64,000 bases of DNA from Lachnoanaerobaculum orale (lineage in GTDB: Bacteria > Bacillota > Clostridia > Lachnospirales > Lachnospiraceae). This document shows, in pieces, positions 51,878-60,747 of this stretch. Made by a program: the position numbers and the translations under genes. The notes under the pieces were generated by a model. The model was not told the DNA's origin and did not search any database. It saw nothing but the letters and a program-made list of their open reading frames with translations. The stretch spans positions 311,896-375,895 of the forward strand of contig NZ_RRCM01000001.1 of NCBI RefSeq assembly GCF_003862485.1, read 5' to 3'. How positions within the stretch are numbered: position 1 is the first letter of the stretch; each line of letters opens with the position of its first letter.

Positions 51878-53522
51878 GAAGATTAAATTAGATTTCTGGA
51901 ATATAGTTACGTTATTAATAATTATAGTTTTTGCGATTTTCCTTATTTATCCTTTACTAAGCCTGTTTTTAGACGGTTTTAAAGACAGTAAAAGTGGTGT
52001 GTGGTCTTTGATGAACTACATTCAGTTCTTTTCAAAGAAATATTATACAAGTGCACTTATAAATTCTTTTAAACTTACAATAAGTGTAACTGTAATAGCT
52101 GTTTTGATAGGAGTTCCTTTAGCATATTTTATGTCTTTTTATAAGATAAAAGGGAAAGGAATCTTGGAGGTACTGTTTATTATATCAATGATGAGTCCGA
52201 ACTTTATCGGAGCTTATTCATGGATACTTTTGCTTGGAAGAAACGGAAGTGTTACAAAATTTTTGGAAAAAGCACTTGGTATAAATATGCCTTCAATATA
52301 CGGATTTGCAGGAATGTTACTTGTATTCTCTCTTAAGCTCTATCCTTTTATTTATATCTATGTATCGGGGGCATTAAAAAAGATAGACGTAGCACTTTCA
52401 GAGGCGGCGGAGAGTTTAGGCTGCGGTGGACTTAAAAAGGTATTTACGGTTATTATGCCTCTTATAACCCCGACACTTGTTGCGGCGGCGCTTTTAGTAT
52501 TTATGAACTGTATGGCGGATTTCGGAACACCGGCTCTTATAGGTGAGGGATACAGAGTTATGCCTACTCTTGTCTATTCGGAGTTTGTAGGTGAGTCGGG
52601 AGGGTCTGCAAACTTTGCAGCTTGTATGGCTACAATAATGATAATTATAACCGCTTTGGTGTTCTTCTTGCAAAAGTGGTACATAAATACAAAATCATTT
52701 ACAATGAGTTCGATAAGGCCTATACAGCCGAAGGAACCGAAGGGGATCTTTAAAGTACTTATTTATTTGTACATATATATGCTTGCAGGTCTTTCTATAA
52801 TTCCGCAGGCTATGGTGGTATATACATCATTTAAGGCGACAAGGATGCAGGTGTTTGTGGACGGATTCTCTTTGGGAAGCTACAAAAAGGTTGCCGATAA
52901 AGCATTGGCGGCGGTAACAAATACATATGTATTTTGCTTCTTTGCAATTGTAATTATTATAACTTTGGGAATGTTGATAGCATATCTTACAGTCAGAAGA
53001 AGAAGTGTACTCACCTCAGCTATAGACAGTATTGCAATGTTCCCTTATATTGTACCGGGATCGGTTCTCGGTATCACTCTTTTGATAGCATTTAATCATC
53101 AGCCTTTGATGCTTGCGGGTACGGCATTTATAATAATTATATCATTGGTAATAAGAAGATTGGCGTATACATTGAGGTCAAGCTCTGCTATACTTTATCA
53201 AATAAGCCCGAGTATGGAGGAGGCTGCTGTAAGTTTGGGAGATACTCCTGCAAAATCCTTTGTAAAGGTTACAGCAAAGATGATGCTTCCGGGAGTGGCT
53301 TCAGGTGCTATTTTGAGTTGGATAACAATAATAAATGAGCTGAGTTCTTCCGTCATGTTATATACTTCAAAAACTAAGACAATGTCTGTAGCTATTTATA
53401 ATGAAGTAATAAGAGCAAGCTACGGCCCTGCGGCGGCACTTGCAAGTATATTGACATTGACAACGGTAATATCACTTTTGGTATTCTTTAAGGTATCCGG
53501 AAGCAAGGATGTTACAATGTAA
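51867..53522 (+). CDS. Two-domain ABC permease (FbpB/AfuB type)
   Basis: A 551-residue permease made of two fused BPD_transp_1 units, about 12 helices. Each half has an EAA loop: SEAAESLGCGGLKKVFTVIM near residue 180 and EEAAVSLGDTPAKSFVKVTA near 465. The fused form is the rule in the FbpB/AfuB/PhnU group. It completes the importer with the lipoprotein and ATPase. A two-component pair follows after 35 bases, so transport and sensing are linked. Confidence 0.92.
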   Translation: MLNKKIKLDFWNIVTLLIIIVFAIFLIYPLLSLFLDGFKDSKSGVWSLMNYIQFFSKKYYTSALINSFKLTISVTVIAVLIGVPLAYFMSFYKIKGKGILEVLFIISMMSPNFIGAYSWILLLGRNGSVTKFLEKALGINMPSIYGFAGMLLVFSLKLYPFIYIYVSGALKKIDVALSEAAESLGCGGLKKVFTVIMPLITPTLVAAALLVFMNCMADFGTPALIGEGYRVMPTLVYSEFVGESGGSANFAACMATIMIIITALVFFLQKWYINTKSFTMSSIRPIQPKEPKGIFKVLIYLYIYMLAGLSIIPQAMVVYTSFKATRMQVFVDGFSLGSYKKVADKALAAVTNTYVFCFFAIVIIITLGMLIAYLTVRRRSVLTSAIDSIAMFPYIVPGSVLGITLLIAFNHQPLMLAGTAFIIIISLVIRRLAYTLRSSSAILYQISPSMEEAAVSLGDTPAKSFVKVTAKMMLPGVASGAILSWITIINELSSSVMLYTSKTKTMSVAIYNEVIRASYGPAAALASILTLTTVISLLVFFKVSGSKDVTM

Positions 53523-53557
53523 TAAAAATATAATATAGGATATAAAGGGTGTAAGCT

Positions 53558-55252
53558 ATGAATAAAAAGATAAGTTTTAAAGAAGAGTTAAAAAGGAGTC
53601 TTATAGTTCATGCGCTTACACCCTGTTTTATTTTATGTATAATATGTGTACTTGGATTTATCTTAATTGCATCTGTAAATATATATAGAAATAATAATAT
53701 ATATTCTCTAAATTCAAGAGAAAAGTTTGAAAGTGTATTAAACAGTTATATTGAAAATACAAACCACATTGCAAATGATATCAATATAGAGGATTTTCAA
53801 AGTGATAAGCAGTATAAAGTTGATGTAATAGAGGGAGTGTATAATTTTCTGAATCAAAAGAGTATAAAGGCACAATTTTATATTTTTGATAATAACCTTG
53901 ATATACTCTACAGTACTGAAAGAAGTGAAGATAAAAAGAATTTCATAAAATATCAGGTAACCGGCAGTAAATCAAATTTTTTGGGAGACAGTTCAAATAT
54001 AATATATATTTATGGTGGGAATGGGGTGGATAACACACCGATATCATCATACCTTATAGTAAAACCGATTATAAGAGATGATAAATTTGCAGGGGTTTGT
54101 ACATATGAGCTGGAGCTTAAAAATCTTGATGCTGTTTTTAACAATACAAACAGTACGGTTTTACTTGTAAATAAATTTCATAGAGTGTTATTCAGCAATT
54201 CAAGGCGGTTTGTAGATGACAGAAATAAGATTATAAAAAATTTCAGAGATAAAAGCGGGATTGCATTTGAAGACGGAGAGTTAATCTATATATCAAAGAA
54301 TAAAGTGGCTCATGCAGATACGTGGATATATGTAATCACAGATTGCAGTATTTATCTTAATATCAGTATAATTATGTTGTTGCTGATAATTGCCGTGACA
54401 ATCATAATGTCAGCCGCCATATCTTCAAGTGCAGGCAAGTTTTCGGCAAAAAAGACAGCCATAATATATCAACTTATAGACGCTCTAAAGCAAGTGGAGG
54501 ACGGAAAACTTGATATAAATTTGAATATTGAATCCGATGACGAGTTTAAATCTATAGGTCATTCTTTTAATATGATGCTTGGCAGTATAAGGCATCTTAT
54601 AGAAAGACATGATAAAATGGCACTGGAAAATAATATGGCGATAGTTCAAATGATGGAGTCGCAGTTTAATCCTCATTTTTTATTCAATACACTTGAGTCG
54701 ATAAGATATCTGGTAAAATTCAATCCGAAGGTCGCTGATAAGACTGTAGTAAACTTATCAAAGCTTTTAAGATACAGCATACAAAACACTGTTGATACAG
54801 TCAGATTCAAGGAAGAATTTGATTTTGTTAAAAGATATATAGAAATCATGAAGGTGAGATTTGGGGAAAGACTTGAGTTTAATGATAATATTTCAGATGA
54901 GGTAAAAGGGGTAAGCGTACCTAAGATGATAATTCAGCCTATTGTGGAGAATGCCGTTAAATATGGATTCGGAGAAGATGTGGAAGTCTTGAGAGTTGAG
55001 ATATCGGCATATATTGAGAATGAAAAACTATATATAATAGTTAAGGATGACGGAGTAGGGATAGAGGAAGACTTACTGAAAGATTTGGTGTTTAATTTAA
55101 AGGAAAAGTATAACAGTTCGGATCATATAGGGCTTTATAATGTACATAAGAGAATAGAACTCCTCTACGGTACCGAATACGGACTTGAAATCAACAGCGA
55201 AACAGGCAAAGGTACGGAAGTTGTTTTGGTGTTGCCGGAAATTTTTGAATAG
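53558..55252 (+). CDS. YesM-type sensor histidine kinase
   Basis: A 564-residue kinase. Helices near residues 18-40 and 268-288 flank an outer sensor domain of about 225 residues. HAMP (KQVEDGKLDINLNIESDDEF) is followed by the His_kinase block MESQFNPHFLFNTLESIRYL with the phospho-His, and an ATPase domain with PIVENAVKYGFG, DDGVGIEEDLL and GLYNVHKRIELLYG. It pairs with the AraC-type regulator 12 bases downstream and probably senses the substrate of the neighbouring importer. Confidence 0.93.
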   Translation: MNKKISFKEELKRSLIVHALTPCFILCIICVLGFILIASVNIYRNNNIYSLNSREKFESVLNSYIENTNHIANDINIEDFQSDKQYKVDVIEGVYNFLNQKSIKAQFYIFDNNLDILYSTERSEDKKNFIKYQVTGSKSNFLGDSSNIIYIYGGNGVDNTPISSYLIVKPIIRDDKFAGVCTYELELKNLDAVFNNTNSTVLLVNKFHRVLFSNSRRFVDDRNKIIKNFRDKSGIAFEDGELIYISKNKVAHADTWIYVITDCSIYLNISIIMLLLIIAVTIIMSAAISSSAGKFSAKKTAIIYQLIDALKQVEDGKLDINLNIESDDEFKSIGHSFNMMLGSIRHLIERHDKMALENNMAIVQMMESQFNPHFLFNTLESIRYLVKFNPKVADKTVVNLSKLLRYSIQNTVDTVRFKEEFDFVKRYIEIMKVRFGERLEFNDNISDEVKGVSVPKMIIQPIVENAVKYGFGEDVEVLRVEISAYIENEKLYIIVKDDGVGIEEDLLKDLVFNLKEKYNSSDHIGLYNVHKRIELLYGTEYGLEINSETGKGTEVVLVLPEIFE

Positions 55253-55264
55253 GGAGAATGAGAT

Positions 55265-56059
55265 ATGAATAAAATTATTATAGTCGAAGATGAGGAGATT
55301 ATAAGAAACGGACTGGCCGTTTCATTTGAGTGGATGGAGTATGGATGCAGTATAGTCGGACTTGCAAAGGACGGAAAAGAAGGGCTTGATATGATACTGG
55401 AACTTGAACCTGATATAGTGATCAGCGATATCAAGATGCCTAAGATGACAGGAATAGAAATGATACAAAATGCAAGAATGCAGGGAAAAGAGTTTTTCAG
55501 TATAATACTTACAAGTTATGCCGAGTTTGAATATGCCAAAAGTGCTATAGAATTCGGTGCATCGGGGTATTTGTTAAAGCCTGTGGACGAAGATGAACTT
55601 ATAGACCTGTTAAAATCAATAAATGATAAAATAAATAAAAAGAACAGGCAAAAAAGAATAGAGGAAAGTATAAAAGACAAGATAATAGAAAATGAGGAAG
55701 ATTGGAAAATATTTTTAAAGGCCGGAGAAAGCTCGGATTCTATTATAAGGTCGGTTTATGAAATCATACAGAATAAGTATAGTGAAAAGCTTGGAATAAA
55801 CGATGTTGCAGAGGCACTTAAGGTAAGCAACAGTTATATCAGCAGAAAGCTGAAAGCAAAGCTCAATACAAGCTTTGTGGATTTATTAAGTCAATACAGA
55901 ATAAAAAAGGCTATTTCATATCTTAAGAAGTCTGACTTAATGATATATGAGATATCCTGTAAAGTCGGATTCAGTGATTATAAGTATTTTTGTACGGTAT
56001 TTAAAAAATATACTTCCCTGAGTCCGTCAGAATACCAAAACAGAAATACCAAAATGTAA
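55265..56059 (+). CDS. YesN-type AraC-family response regulator
   Basis: A 264-residue regulator with receiver domain (E8-D9, phospho-acceptor D55 in DIVISDIKMP, Thr site ILTSYAEFEYA, Lys in YLLKPVDEDEL) and a C-terminal AraC DNA-binding domain (LGINDVAEALKVSNSYISRK ... ISCKVGFSDYKYFCTVFKKY). It is a short YesN form. It likely activates the importer genes upstream at 49553. No terminator is obvious before the rpsF promoter. Confidence 0.93.
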   Translation: MNKIIIVEDEEIIRNGLAVSFEWMEYGCSIVGLAKDGKEGLDMILELEPDIVISDIKMPKMTGIEMIQNARMQGKEFFSIILTSYAEFEYAKSAIEFGASGYLLKPVDEDELIDLLKSINDKINKKNRQKRIEESIKDKIIENEEDWKIFLKAGESSDSIIRSVYEIIQNKYSEKLGINDVAEALKVSNSYISRKLKAKLNTSFVDLLSQYRIKKAISYLKKSDLMIYEISCKVGFSDYKYFCTVFKKYTSLSPSEYQNRNTKM

Positions 56060-56070
56060 GAAAATTGTTC

Positions 56071-56099
56071 TTGCATTCCACTGCAAACCATGCTAAGAT
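56071..56099 (+). promoter_or_regulatory. Promoter of the rpsF-ssb-rpsR operon
   Basis: TTGCAT (56071-56076), 17-base spacer, TAAGAT (56094-56099). Confidence 0.65.
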
Positions 56100-56123
56100 T
56101 AAGTACTGTGACACATAATCCTT

Positions 56124-56157
56124 GCTTTTGATATCGCTATCAAAGGCCGGAGACCAA
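56124..56157 (+). ncRNA. rpsF leader hairpin, candidate S6:S18 autoregulatory site
   Basis: GCTTTTGATA (56124-56133) pairs with TATCAAAGGC (56138-56147) around TCGC, followed by CCGGAGACC just before the GAGGAGG. Leaders of rpsF operons in many bacteria contain a hairpin with an unpaired CCG that mimics the rRNA site of the S6:S18 pair. Position and the CCG fit, but the exact motif is not proven. Confidence 0.45.
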
Positions 56158-56170
56158 GAGGAGGTAAGAA

Positions 56171-56458
56171 ATGACAAGTACATATGAATTAGCATTAGTG
56201 CTTAATGGTAAGCTTGAAGATGATGCAAGAGCGGAAGCTCTGGAGAAAGTTCAAAATTACATCACAAGATTTGGTGGAAGCGTACTTAATGTCGATGACT
56301 GGGGTAAGAAGAAATTCGCCTATGACATCAACAAGCAAAAAGAAGGATTCTACTATTTCATCAAGTTCCAGTCAGAGGACAACAACTGCCCTAACGAGTT
56401 GGAGGCAAATGTTCGTATCATGGAACCGGTTGTGAGATACCTAGTCGTTAAGCAGTAA
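56171..56458 (+). CDS. rpsF: 30S ribosomal protein S6
   Basis: A 95-residue ribosomal protein that pairs with S18 on the platform of the small subunit. It shows TYELALVLNGKLEDDAR, FGGSVLNVDDWGKKKFAYDI, GFYYFIKFQ and MEPVVRYLVVK, all family-typical. It heads the classic rpsF-ssb-rpsR operon and follows GAGGAGG. Confidence 0.97.
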   Translation: MTSTYELALVLNGKLEDDARAEALEKVQNYITRFGGSVLNVDDWGKKKFAYDINKQKEGFYYFIKFQSEDNNCPNELEANVRIMEPVVRYLVVKQ

Positions 56459-56481
56459 GCTTAATAAAAAGGAGAGATTGT

Positions 56482-56931
56482 ATGAACAGAGCCATATTGA
56501 TGGGCAGACTAACAAGAGACCCGGAAGTAAGATATTCAAGTGGTGAAAGATCCATGGCTATAGCAAGATATACGCTTGCAGTTGACAGAGGTTTCAAGCG
56601 TGGAGGAGATTCATCCGAACAGACCGCAGACTTTATACCATGTGTTGCATTTGATAAAGCCGGCGAGTTTGCAGAGAGATATTTTAGACAGGGAATGAGA
56701 GTATTGATTTCAGGTCGTATACAGACAGGAAGCTATACAAACAAGGAAGGTCAAAAGGTTTATACAACTGAGGTTATTATAGATACTCAGGAATTTGCAG
56801 ACAGTAAGGGAGCAAGCGATAGTGGTAATAATTATCATGCTTCCACAAGACCGTCACCGGCATCGGCAAGTACAGACGGATTTATGAATATCCCGGACGG
56901 AGTTGATGACGAGGGTCTACCATTTAACTAG
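56482..56931 (+). CDS. ssb: Single-stranded DNA-binding protein
   Basis: A 149-residue SSB with an OB fold (MNRAILMGRLTRDPEVRYSS, FIPCVAFDKAGEFAERYFRQ, RVLISGRIQTGSYTNKEGQK) and an acidic C-terminal tail ending DDEGLPFN. That end resembles the D-D-x-x-L-P-F tip used to bind partner proteins, with one extra Asn. Placed between rpsF and rpsR as usual. Confidence 0.96.
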   Translation: MNRAILMGRLTRDPEVRYSSGERSMAIARYTLAVDRGFKRGGDSSEQTADFIPCVAFDKAGEFAERYFRQGMRVLISGRIQTGSYTNKEGQKVYTTEVIIDTQEFADSKGASDSGNNYHASTRPSPASASTDGFMNIPDGVDDEGLPFN

Positions 56932-56958
56932 GTTAAAATAAAGAAAGGGGACTTTATC

Positions 56959-57228
56959 ATGGCATTTAACAAAGCTGACAGAGCAGAAGGCTCTAGAAGA
57001 AGACCTGCTAACGGATTACGCAGGAGAAAGAAAGTTTGTGCATTCTGTAGTGATAAGGAAAAGGCTATTGATTACAAAGATGTAGCAACTCTTAGAAAAT
57101 ATATTTCAGAGAGAGGAAAGATTCTTCCAAGAAGAATTTCAGGAAGCTGCGCTAAGCATCAGAGAGAAATCACAGTAGCTATCAAGAAGGCTAGACATAT
57201 AGCTCTTCTGCCTTATGTTGTAGAATAA
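56959..57228 (+). CDS. rpsR: 30S ribosomal protein S18
   Basis: An 89-residue protein with [20 protein letters not shown], the central [20 protein letters not shown] and [20 protein letters not shown]. The CAFC and a further Cys suggest the zinc-type S18 form. It ends the operon and a terminator follows. Confidence 0.97.
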   Translation: MAFNKADRAEGSRRRPANGLRRRKKVCAFCSDKEKAIDYKDVATLRKYISERGKILPRRISGSCAKHQREITVAIKKARHIALLPYVVE

Positions 57229-57243
57229 GATTTAAAATGTAAC

Positions 57244-57280
57244 AAAACCCGTTTTTGTCCAGGACAGAGACGGGTTTTTT
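57244..57280 (+). terminator. Terminator of the rpsF operon
   Basis: AAAACCCGT (57244-57252) pairs with ACGGGTTTT (57270-57278), with an inner GTCC/GGAC, and ends in TTTTTT. Confidence 0.88.
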
Positions 57281-57393
57281 GTATTACTTAATGCAATTGT
57301 AATGTAAAAAACATATATGTAGTGTATAATGGTAATACAAGTTGAGTGAGTAGTAATATTAGAGCTTTGGATTAAAAACATAATGGAGTAAAT

Positions 57394-58737
57394 ATGAAAA
57401 AGAAAATACTGTTACCGCTTTTTGCGTTCGGTCTTATTTTGGCAACTCCTACAGTCATATATGCTGAAGGTTGGTCAAGATCCGGTTCCGATTGGATTTA
57501 CTTGGATAAAAACAACGATAAAGTTACAAATGAGTGGAGAAAAGGTGCAGATGATAAATGGCGTTATCTGAATGATAACGGAGTTATGGCAACGAACAGT
57601 TGGGTTGACAATGACAAATACTATGTGGACGATCAGGGACTTATAGCGGAAGGCTGGAGAAAATTAAAAGACGGCAATGAATATTACTGGGCATACTTTC
57701 AAAACGGCGGCAAGGCGGTCAAAGGAAATTGGAAGAATATAGACAACAAATACTATTATTTTGACGATGACGGAAAGATGCTTACAGGTTGGATACTTGA
57801 CAATAACTACTATATAAAGAGTGACGGAACCATGGTGACAGGCTGGTATAAGCTTTTGCCGCCTGACAGTGAAGAACAAAAACCGGGTCCGAACTCGGGA
57901 AATAAAGAAAAGTGGTATTACTTTACCAACACCGGAAAGAAGTTCAAACCTGTACTTAACGGCAATGCAAAGTTCGGTGAGAAGAAAATTGACGGTGTAA
58001 GGTATGCTTTTGATGAGAACGGCGAGCTTGTATCAGGTTGGATGCAAATATCGGGAGGTTCAAATCCGGGAATAAAGAACTACAGATATATGAATGATGA
58101 CGGTACCATCAGAACAGGGTGGTATTCTTTGGAGCCTCCTGAGGATTTGCTCGGCAACTACAACCATTTGGTAGAGTGGTTCTATTTTTCATCTACCGGA
58201 GAACCCTATGCTTCAAAGACAGATAAGCTTAATATAAGCGACCTTGTAAAGATAAAGGATAAGCAGTACCTTTTTAATAAGAACGGGACACCTGTGTACG
58301 GTATTCAAAAGGTCTATCAGGGAAATACCTACAGTGCCTATTATTTTGGAGAGAGCTCACAGTGCTATCTCATTAAGGGCAAGCAGAATATAAAAGAATC
58401 TTCAGGCAAAAGTGAAGAATATTTCTTCCAGACATCTACAGGTAAGGGGCTTACAGGAACAAAGGATTCAAAGCTTTATTACAAGGGCAGACTTGTAAGA
58501 GCGAATGAATATATGAAATATCAGGTATTTGCCGTGCCGAATGAAAGCGGAAGCGGAACTACAAATTATGTGGTGAACTCTTCAGGCAAGATAGTGTCAA
58601 ACGGCAAGGTAAGGGATGCGGACAAGGTGGAATACAAGACCAATGCTTCAGGAGTTTTGACTGCAATAGACGGCAGCACAAATATAAGCGGAAGTTTTGA
58701 AACACCGCAGGAGCCTGATTGGGCGAATAATGATTGA
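57394..58737 (+). CDS. Secreted protein with cell-wall-binding (choline-binding-like) repeats
   Basis: A 447-residue exported protein. The signal peptide (KKKILLPLFAFGLILATP, cleavage near YAEG) is followed by about ten W/Y-rich repeats of the G-W-x-x-x-x-x-x-Y-Y-x-x-x-x-G type (KYYYFDDDGKMLTGW, NYYIKSDGTMVTGW, YRYMNDDGTIRTGW). These bind teichoic-acid choline or glucans in known proteins. No catalytic domain is seen, so it is a wall-binding or adhesion protein. A HIT gene follows after 10 bases. Confidence 0.85.
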   Translation: MKKKILLPLFAFGLILATPTVIYAEGWSRSGSDWIYLDKNNDKVTNEWRKGADDKWRYLNDNGVMATNSWVDNDKYYVDDQGLIAEGWRKLKDGNEYYWAYFQNGGKAVKGNWKNIDNKYYYFDDDGKMLTGWILDNNYYIKSDGTMVTGWYKLLPPDSEEQKPGPNSGNKEKWYYFTNTGKKFKPVLNGNAKFGEKKIDGVRYAFDENGELVSGWMQISGGSNPGIKNYRYMNDDGTIRTGWYSLEPPEDLLGNYNHLVEWFYFSSTGEPYASKTDKLNISDLVKIKDKQYLFNKNGTPVYGIQKVYQGNTYSAYYFGESSQCYLIKGKQNIKESSGKSEEYFFQTSTGKGLTGTKDSKLYYKGRLVRANEYMKYQVFAVPNESGSGTTNYVVNSSGKIVSNGKVRDADKVEYKTNASGVLTAIDGSTNISGSFETPQEPDWANND

Positions 58738-58747
58738 GAGGTGAAAT

Positions 58748-59158
58748 ATGGATTGTATTTTTTGTAAGATAGCTAACGGAGAGATTGCATCGGATACTGT
58801 TTATGAGGATGATAACTTTAGAGTAATACTTGACTTGTCGCCTGCAAGCAAGGGACATATGCTTATTTTACCGAAAGTTCACGCCGGAGATATAACGGAA
58901 CTTAGTGAAGATATAGCGGGTAAGGCACTTGTCCTTGCAGGCAAGCTTGGAAAGGCCGCAATGGTAGGACTCGGTGCTACAGGTTTTAATACTCTTGCAA
59001 ATACAGGTGAGAGTGCCGGACAGACGGTTTTTCACTGTCATATCCATGTGATTCCGAGATATGATGATGCGTCAAGCATTGTAAGCTGGGCTCCTAAAAC
59101 AGCCGATAAAGAAGAGCAGAAGGAGACCGCAAAGAAAATATCAGAGAGTCTTAGATGA
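58748..59158 (+). CDS. HIT-family nucleotide hydrolase (HinT-like)
   Basis: A 136-residue HIT protein that hydrolyses purine nucleoside phosphoramidates in the HinT group. N-terminal CIFCKIANGEI with the zinc-type Cys pair, the PKVHAGDI loop, and the histidine triad VFHCHIHVIPRY are present. The stop overlaps the rhomboid start (ATGATG). It is a common housekeeping gene. Confidence 0.93.
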   Translation: MDCIFCKIANGEIASDTVYEDDNFRVILDLSPASKGHMLILPKVHAGDITELSEDIAGKALVLAGKLGKAAMVGLGATGFNTLANTGESAGQTVFHCHIHVIPRYDDASSIVSWAPKTADKEEQKETAKKISESLR

Positions 59159-59787
59159 TGGAACTTGGAATAAGTAAAAGAAACTATGTTGTTATAGGTA
59201 TAATCATAATAAATATAGTATACTTTTTATTTCTTGAGACACATGGAGGTTCGGAGGACACCATGGTCATGTTAAGGTACGGTGCCTGTTTTCCCGACAA
59301 TATAAAAAGCGGAGAGTACTACAGACTGATAACTTCCATGTTTATGCATTTCGGAATAGAGCATATCGCCAACAACATGCTTATATTGGTACTACTTGGC
59401 GGCAAGCTTGAAGATATAATGGGGCATTTTAAATTCTTTATCATATATATGCTTTCAGGCATACTTGCAAATCTTGCATCGGACTGGGCACAGACAATGA
59501 CAGGGGATTTTGCAGTCAGTGCGGGAGCCTCAGGTGCAATATTCGGAGTGGTAGGCGCTTTGCTGGCATCGCTTGTTTTAAGCAAGGGCAAGATAAAGAA
59601 TCTCAGTTTGTATCAGATAGTGGTATCTTTGGGGCTTATGCTGTATGCCGGATTCAAAACCACAGGTGTTGACAATATCGCACATGTGGGAGGTGCGGTA
59701 AGCGGTGTCTTTATAGGTCTCATACTTTACAAGGAAGATAAAAAGTCGGAGTTGCAATCGGACGAATATTATGATAGAATTTTATAG
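59155..59787 (+). CDS. Rhomboid-family intramembrane serine protease
   Basis: A 210-residue membrane protein with six helices. The catalytic Ser is in VSAGASGAIFGVVGALLAS and the His in DNIAHVGGAVSGVFIGL; HFGIEHIANNMLILVLLG is the early family motif. ATG at 59155 overlaps the HIT stop; ATG 59158 is an alternative. Substrates are unknown. Confidence 0.93.
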   Translation: MMELGISKRNYVVIGIIIINIVYFLFLETHGGSEDTMVMLRYGACFPDNIKSGEYYRLITSMFMHFGIEHIANNMLILVLLGGKLEDIMGHFKFFIIYMLSGILANLASDWAQTMTGDFAVSAGASGAIFGVVGALLASLVLSKGKIKNLSLYQIVVSLGLMLYAGFKTTGVDNIAHVGGAVSGVFIGLILYKEDKKSELQSDEYYDRIL

Positions 59788-59798
59788 CTAAATAAGCA

Positions 59799-59850
59799 CA
59801 TCAGGTAAATGAGAAAAGAGGTGCCATAGGTCCTTTTCTTAGGCCTGATG
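59799..59850 (+). ncRNA. Structured rpsB leader
   Basis: CATCAGG (59799-59805) pairs with CCTGATG (59844-59850), enclosing GAGAAAAGAGG and CCTTTTCTT in a second stem. It lies 20 bases before the RBS. This suggests an S2-binding autoregulatory leader; I know no exact family match. Confidence 0.5.
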
Positions 59851-59875
59851 GAAGAAAAACCAAAGGAGAAAAACA

Positions 59876-60661
59876 ATGAGTGTTATTTCAATGAAGCAGT
59901 TACTTGAGGCAGGTGTTCACTTCGGACATCAGACAAGAAGATGGAACCCTAAGATGGCTCCATACATCTACACAGAGAGAAACGGTATCCATATCATCGA
60001 TCTTCAGCAGAGTGTAGGTATGGTGGATACAGCATACAATGCTATGTCAGACGTAGCTAAGGACGGCGGAAAGATTCTTTTCGTAGGTACAAAGAAGCAG
60101 GCACAGGATGCTATCAAGGAAGAAGCTGAGCGTTGCGGAATGTACTATGTTAACGAGAGATGGCTTGGCGGAATGCTTACAAACTTCAAGACAATCCAGT
60201 CAAGAATCAAGAGACTTCACCAGTTGGAAGAGATGAGCGAAGACGGTACATTTGATTTGCTTCCAAAGAAGGAAGTTATCAAGTTAAAGAAAGAATGGGA
60301 GAAGCTTGAGAAGAACCTTGGCGGTATCAAGGATATGAAGAACATCCCTGACGCAATCTTTATCGTAGACCCTAAGAAGGAGAGAATCTGTGTTCAGGAG
60401 GCTCATACTTTAGGTATTCCGCTTATCGGTATCTGTGATACAAACTGTGATCCTGATGAACTTGATTACCTTATTCCGGGTAACGATGATGCAATCCGTG
60501 CAGTAAAGCTTATCGTAGCTAAGATGGCGGATGCGGTTATCGAAGCAAACCAGGGTGAGCAGGGTGAGTTGCTTGCAGTATCTGAGGATGCAGCCGATGA
60601 TTCACTTGAGGGAAATGAGTTCGCTCCTGAGAAGGAAGATTTGGACGAGAGACAGTTCTAA
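59876..60661 (+). CDS. rpsB: 30S ribosomal protein S2
   Basis: A 261-residue S2 with [55 protein letters not shown] and [20 protein letters not shown]. The C-terminal acidic extension is common in Clostridia. It forms the usual pair with tsf. RBS AAAGGAG precedes the ATG. Confidence 0.97.
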   Translation: MSVISMKQLLEAGVHFGHQTRRWNPKMAPYIYTERNGIHIIDLQQSVGMVDTAYNAMSDVAKDGGKILFVGTKKQAQDAIKEEAERCGMYYVNERWLGGMLTNFKTIQSRIKRLHQLEEMSEDGTFDLLPKKEVIKLKKEWEKLEKNLGGIKDMKNIPDAIFIVDPKKERICVQEAHTLGIPLIGICDTNCDPDELDYLIPGNDDAIRAVKLIVAKMADAVIEANQGEQGELLAVSEDAADDSLEGNEFAPEKEDLDERQF

Positions 60662-60682
60662 TATAAACATTAACTTATAGGC

Positions 60683-60715
60683 AGGTTGCAAAGCCGGGTT
60701 TCCGCTTTGCAACTT
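60683..60715 (+). promoter_or_regulatory. Hairpin between rpsB and tsf
   Basis: GTTGCAAAGC pairs with GCTTTGCAAC around CGGGTTTCC. No T-run follows, so an RNA processing or stability element is more likely than a terminator. It may set the different levels of S2 and EF-Ts. Confidence 0.5.
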
Positions 60716-60747
60716 GTCATATCATAAAAAGTTTAGGAGGTTTTACA

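Noticed and set aside
49553-53522. Ferric iron importer as a firm call
   Set aside because: Family membership covers iron, thiamine, phosphonate and sugar phosphates; the iron ligands are not obvious and a YesM/YesN pair is linked.
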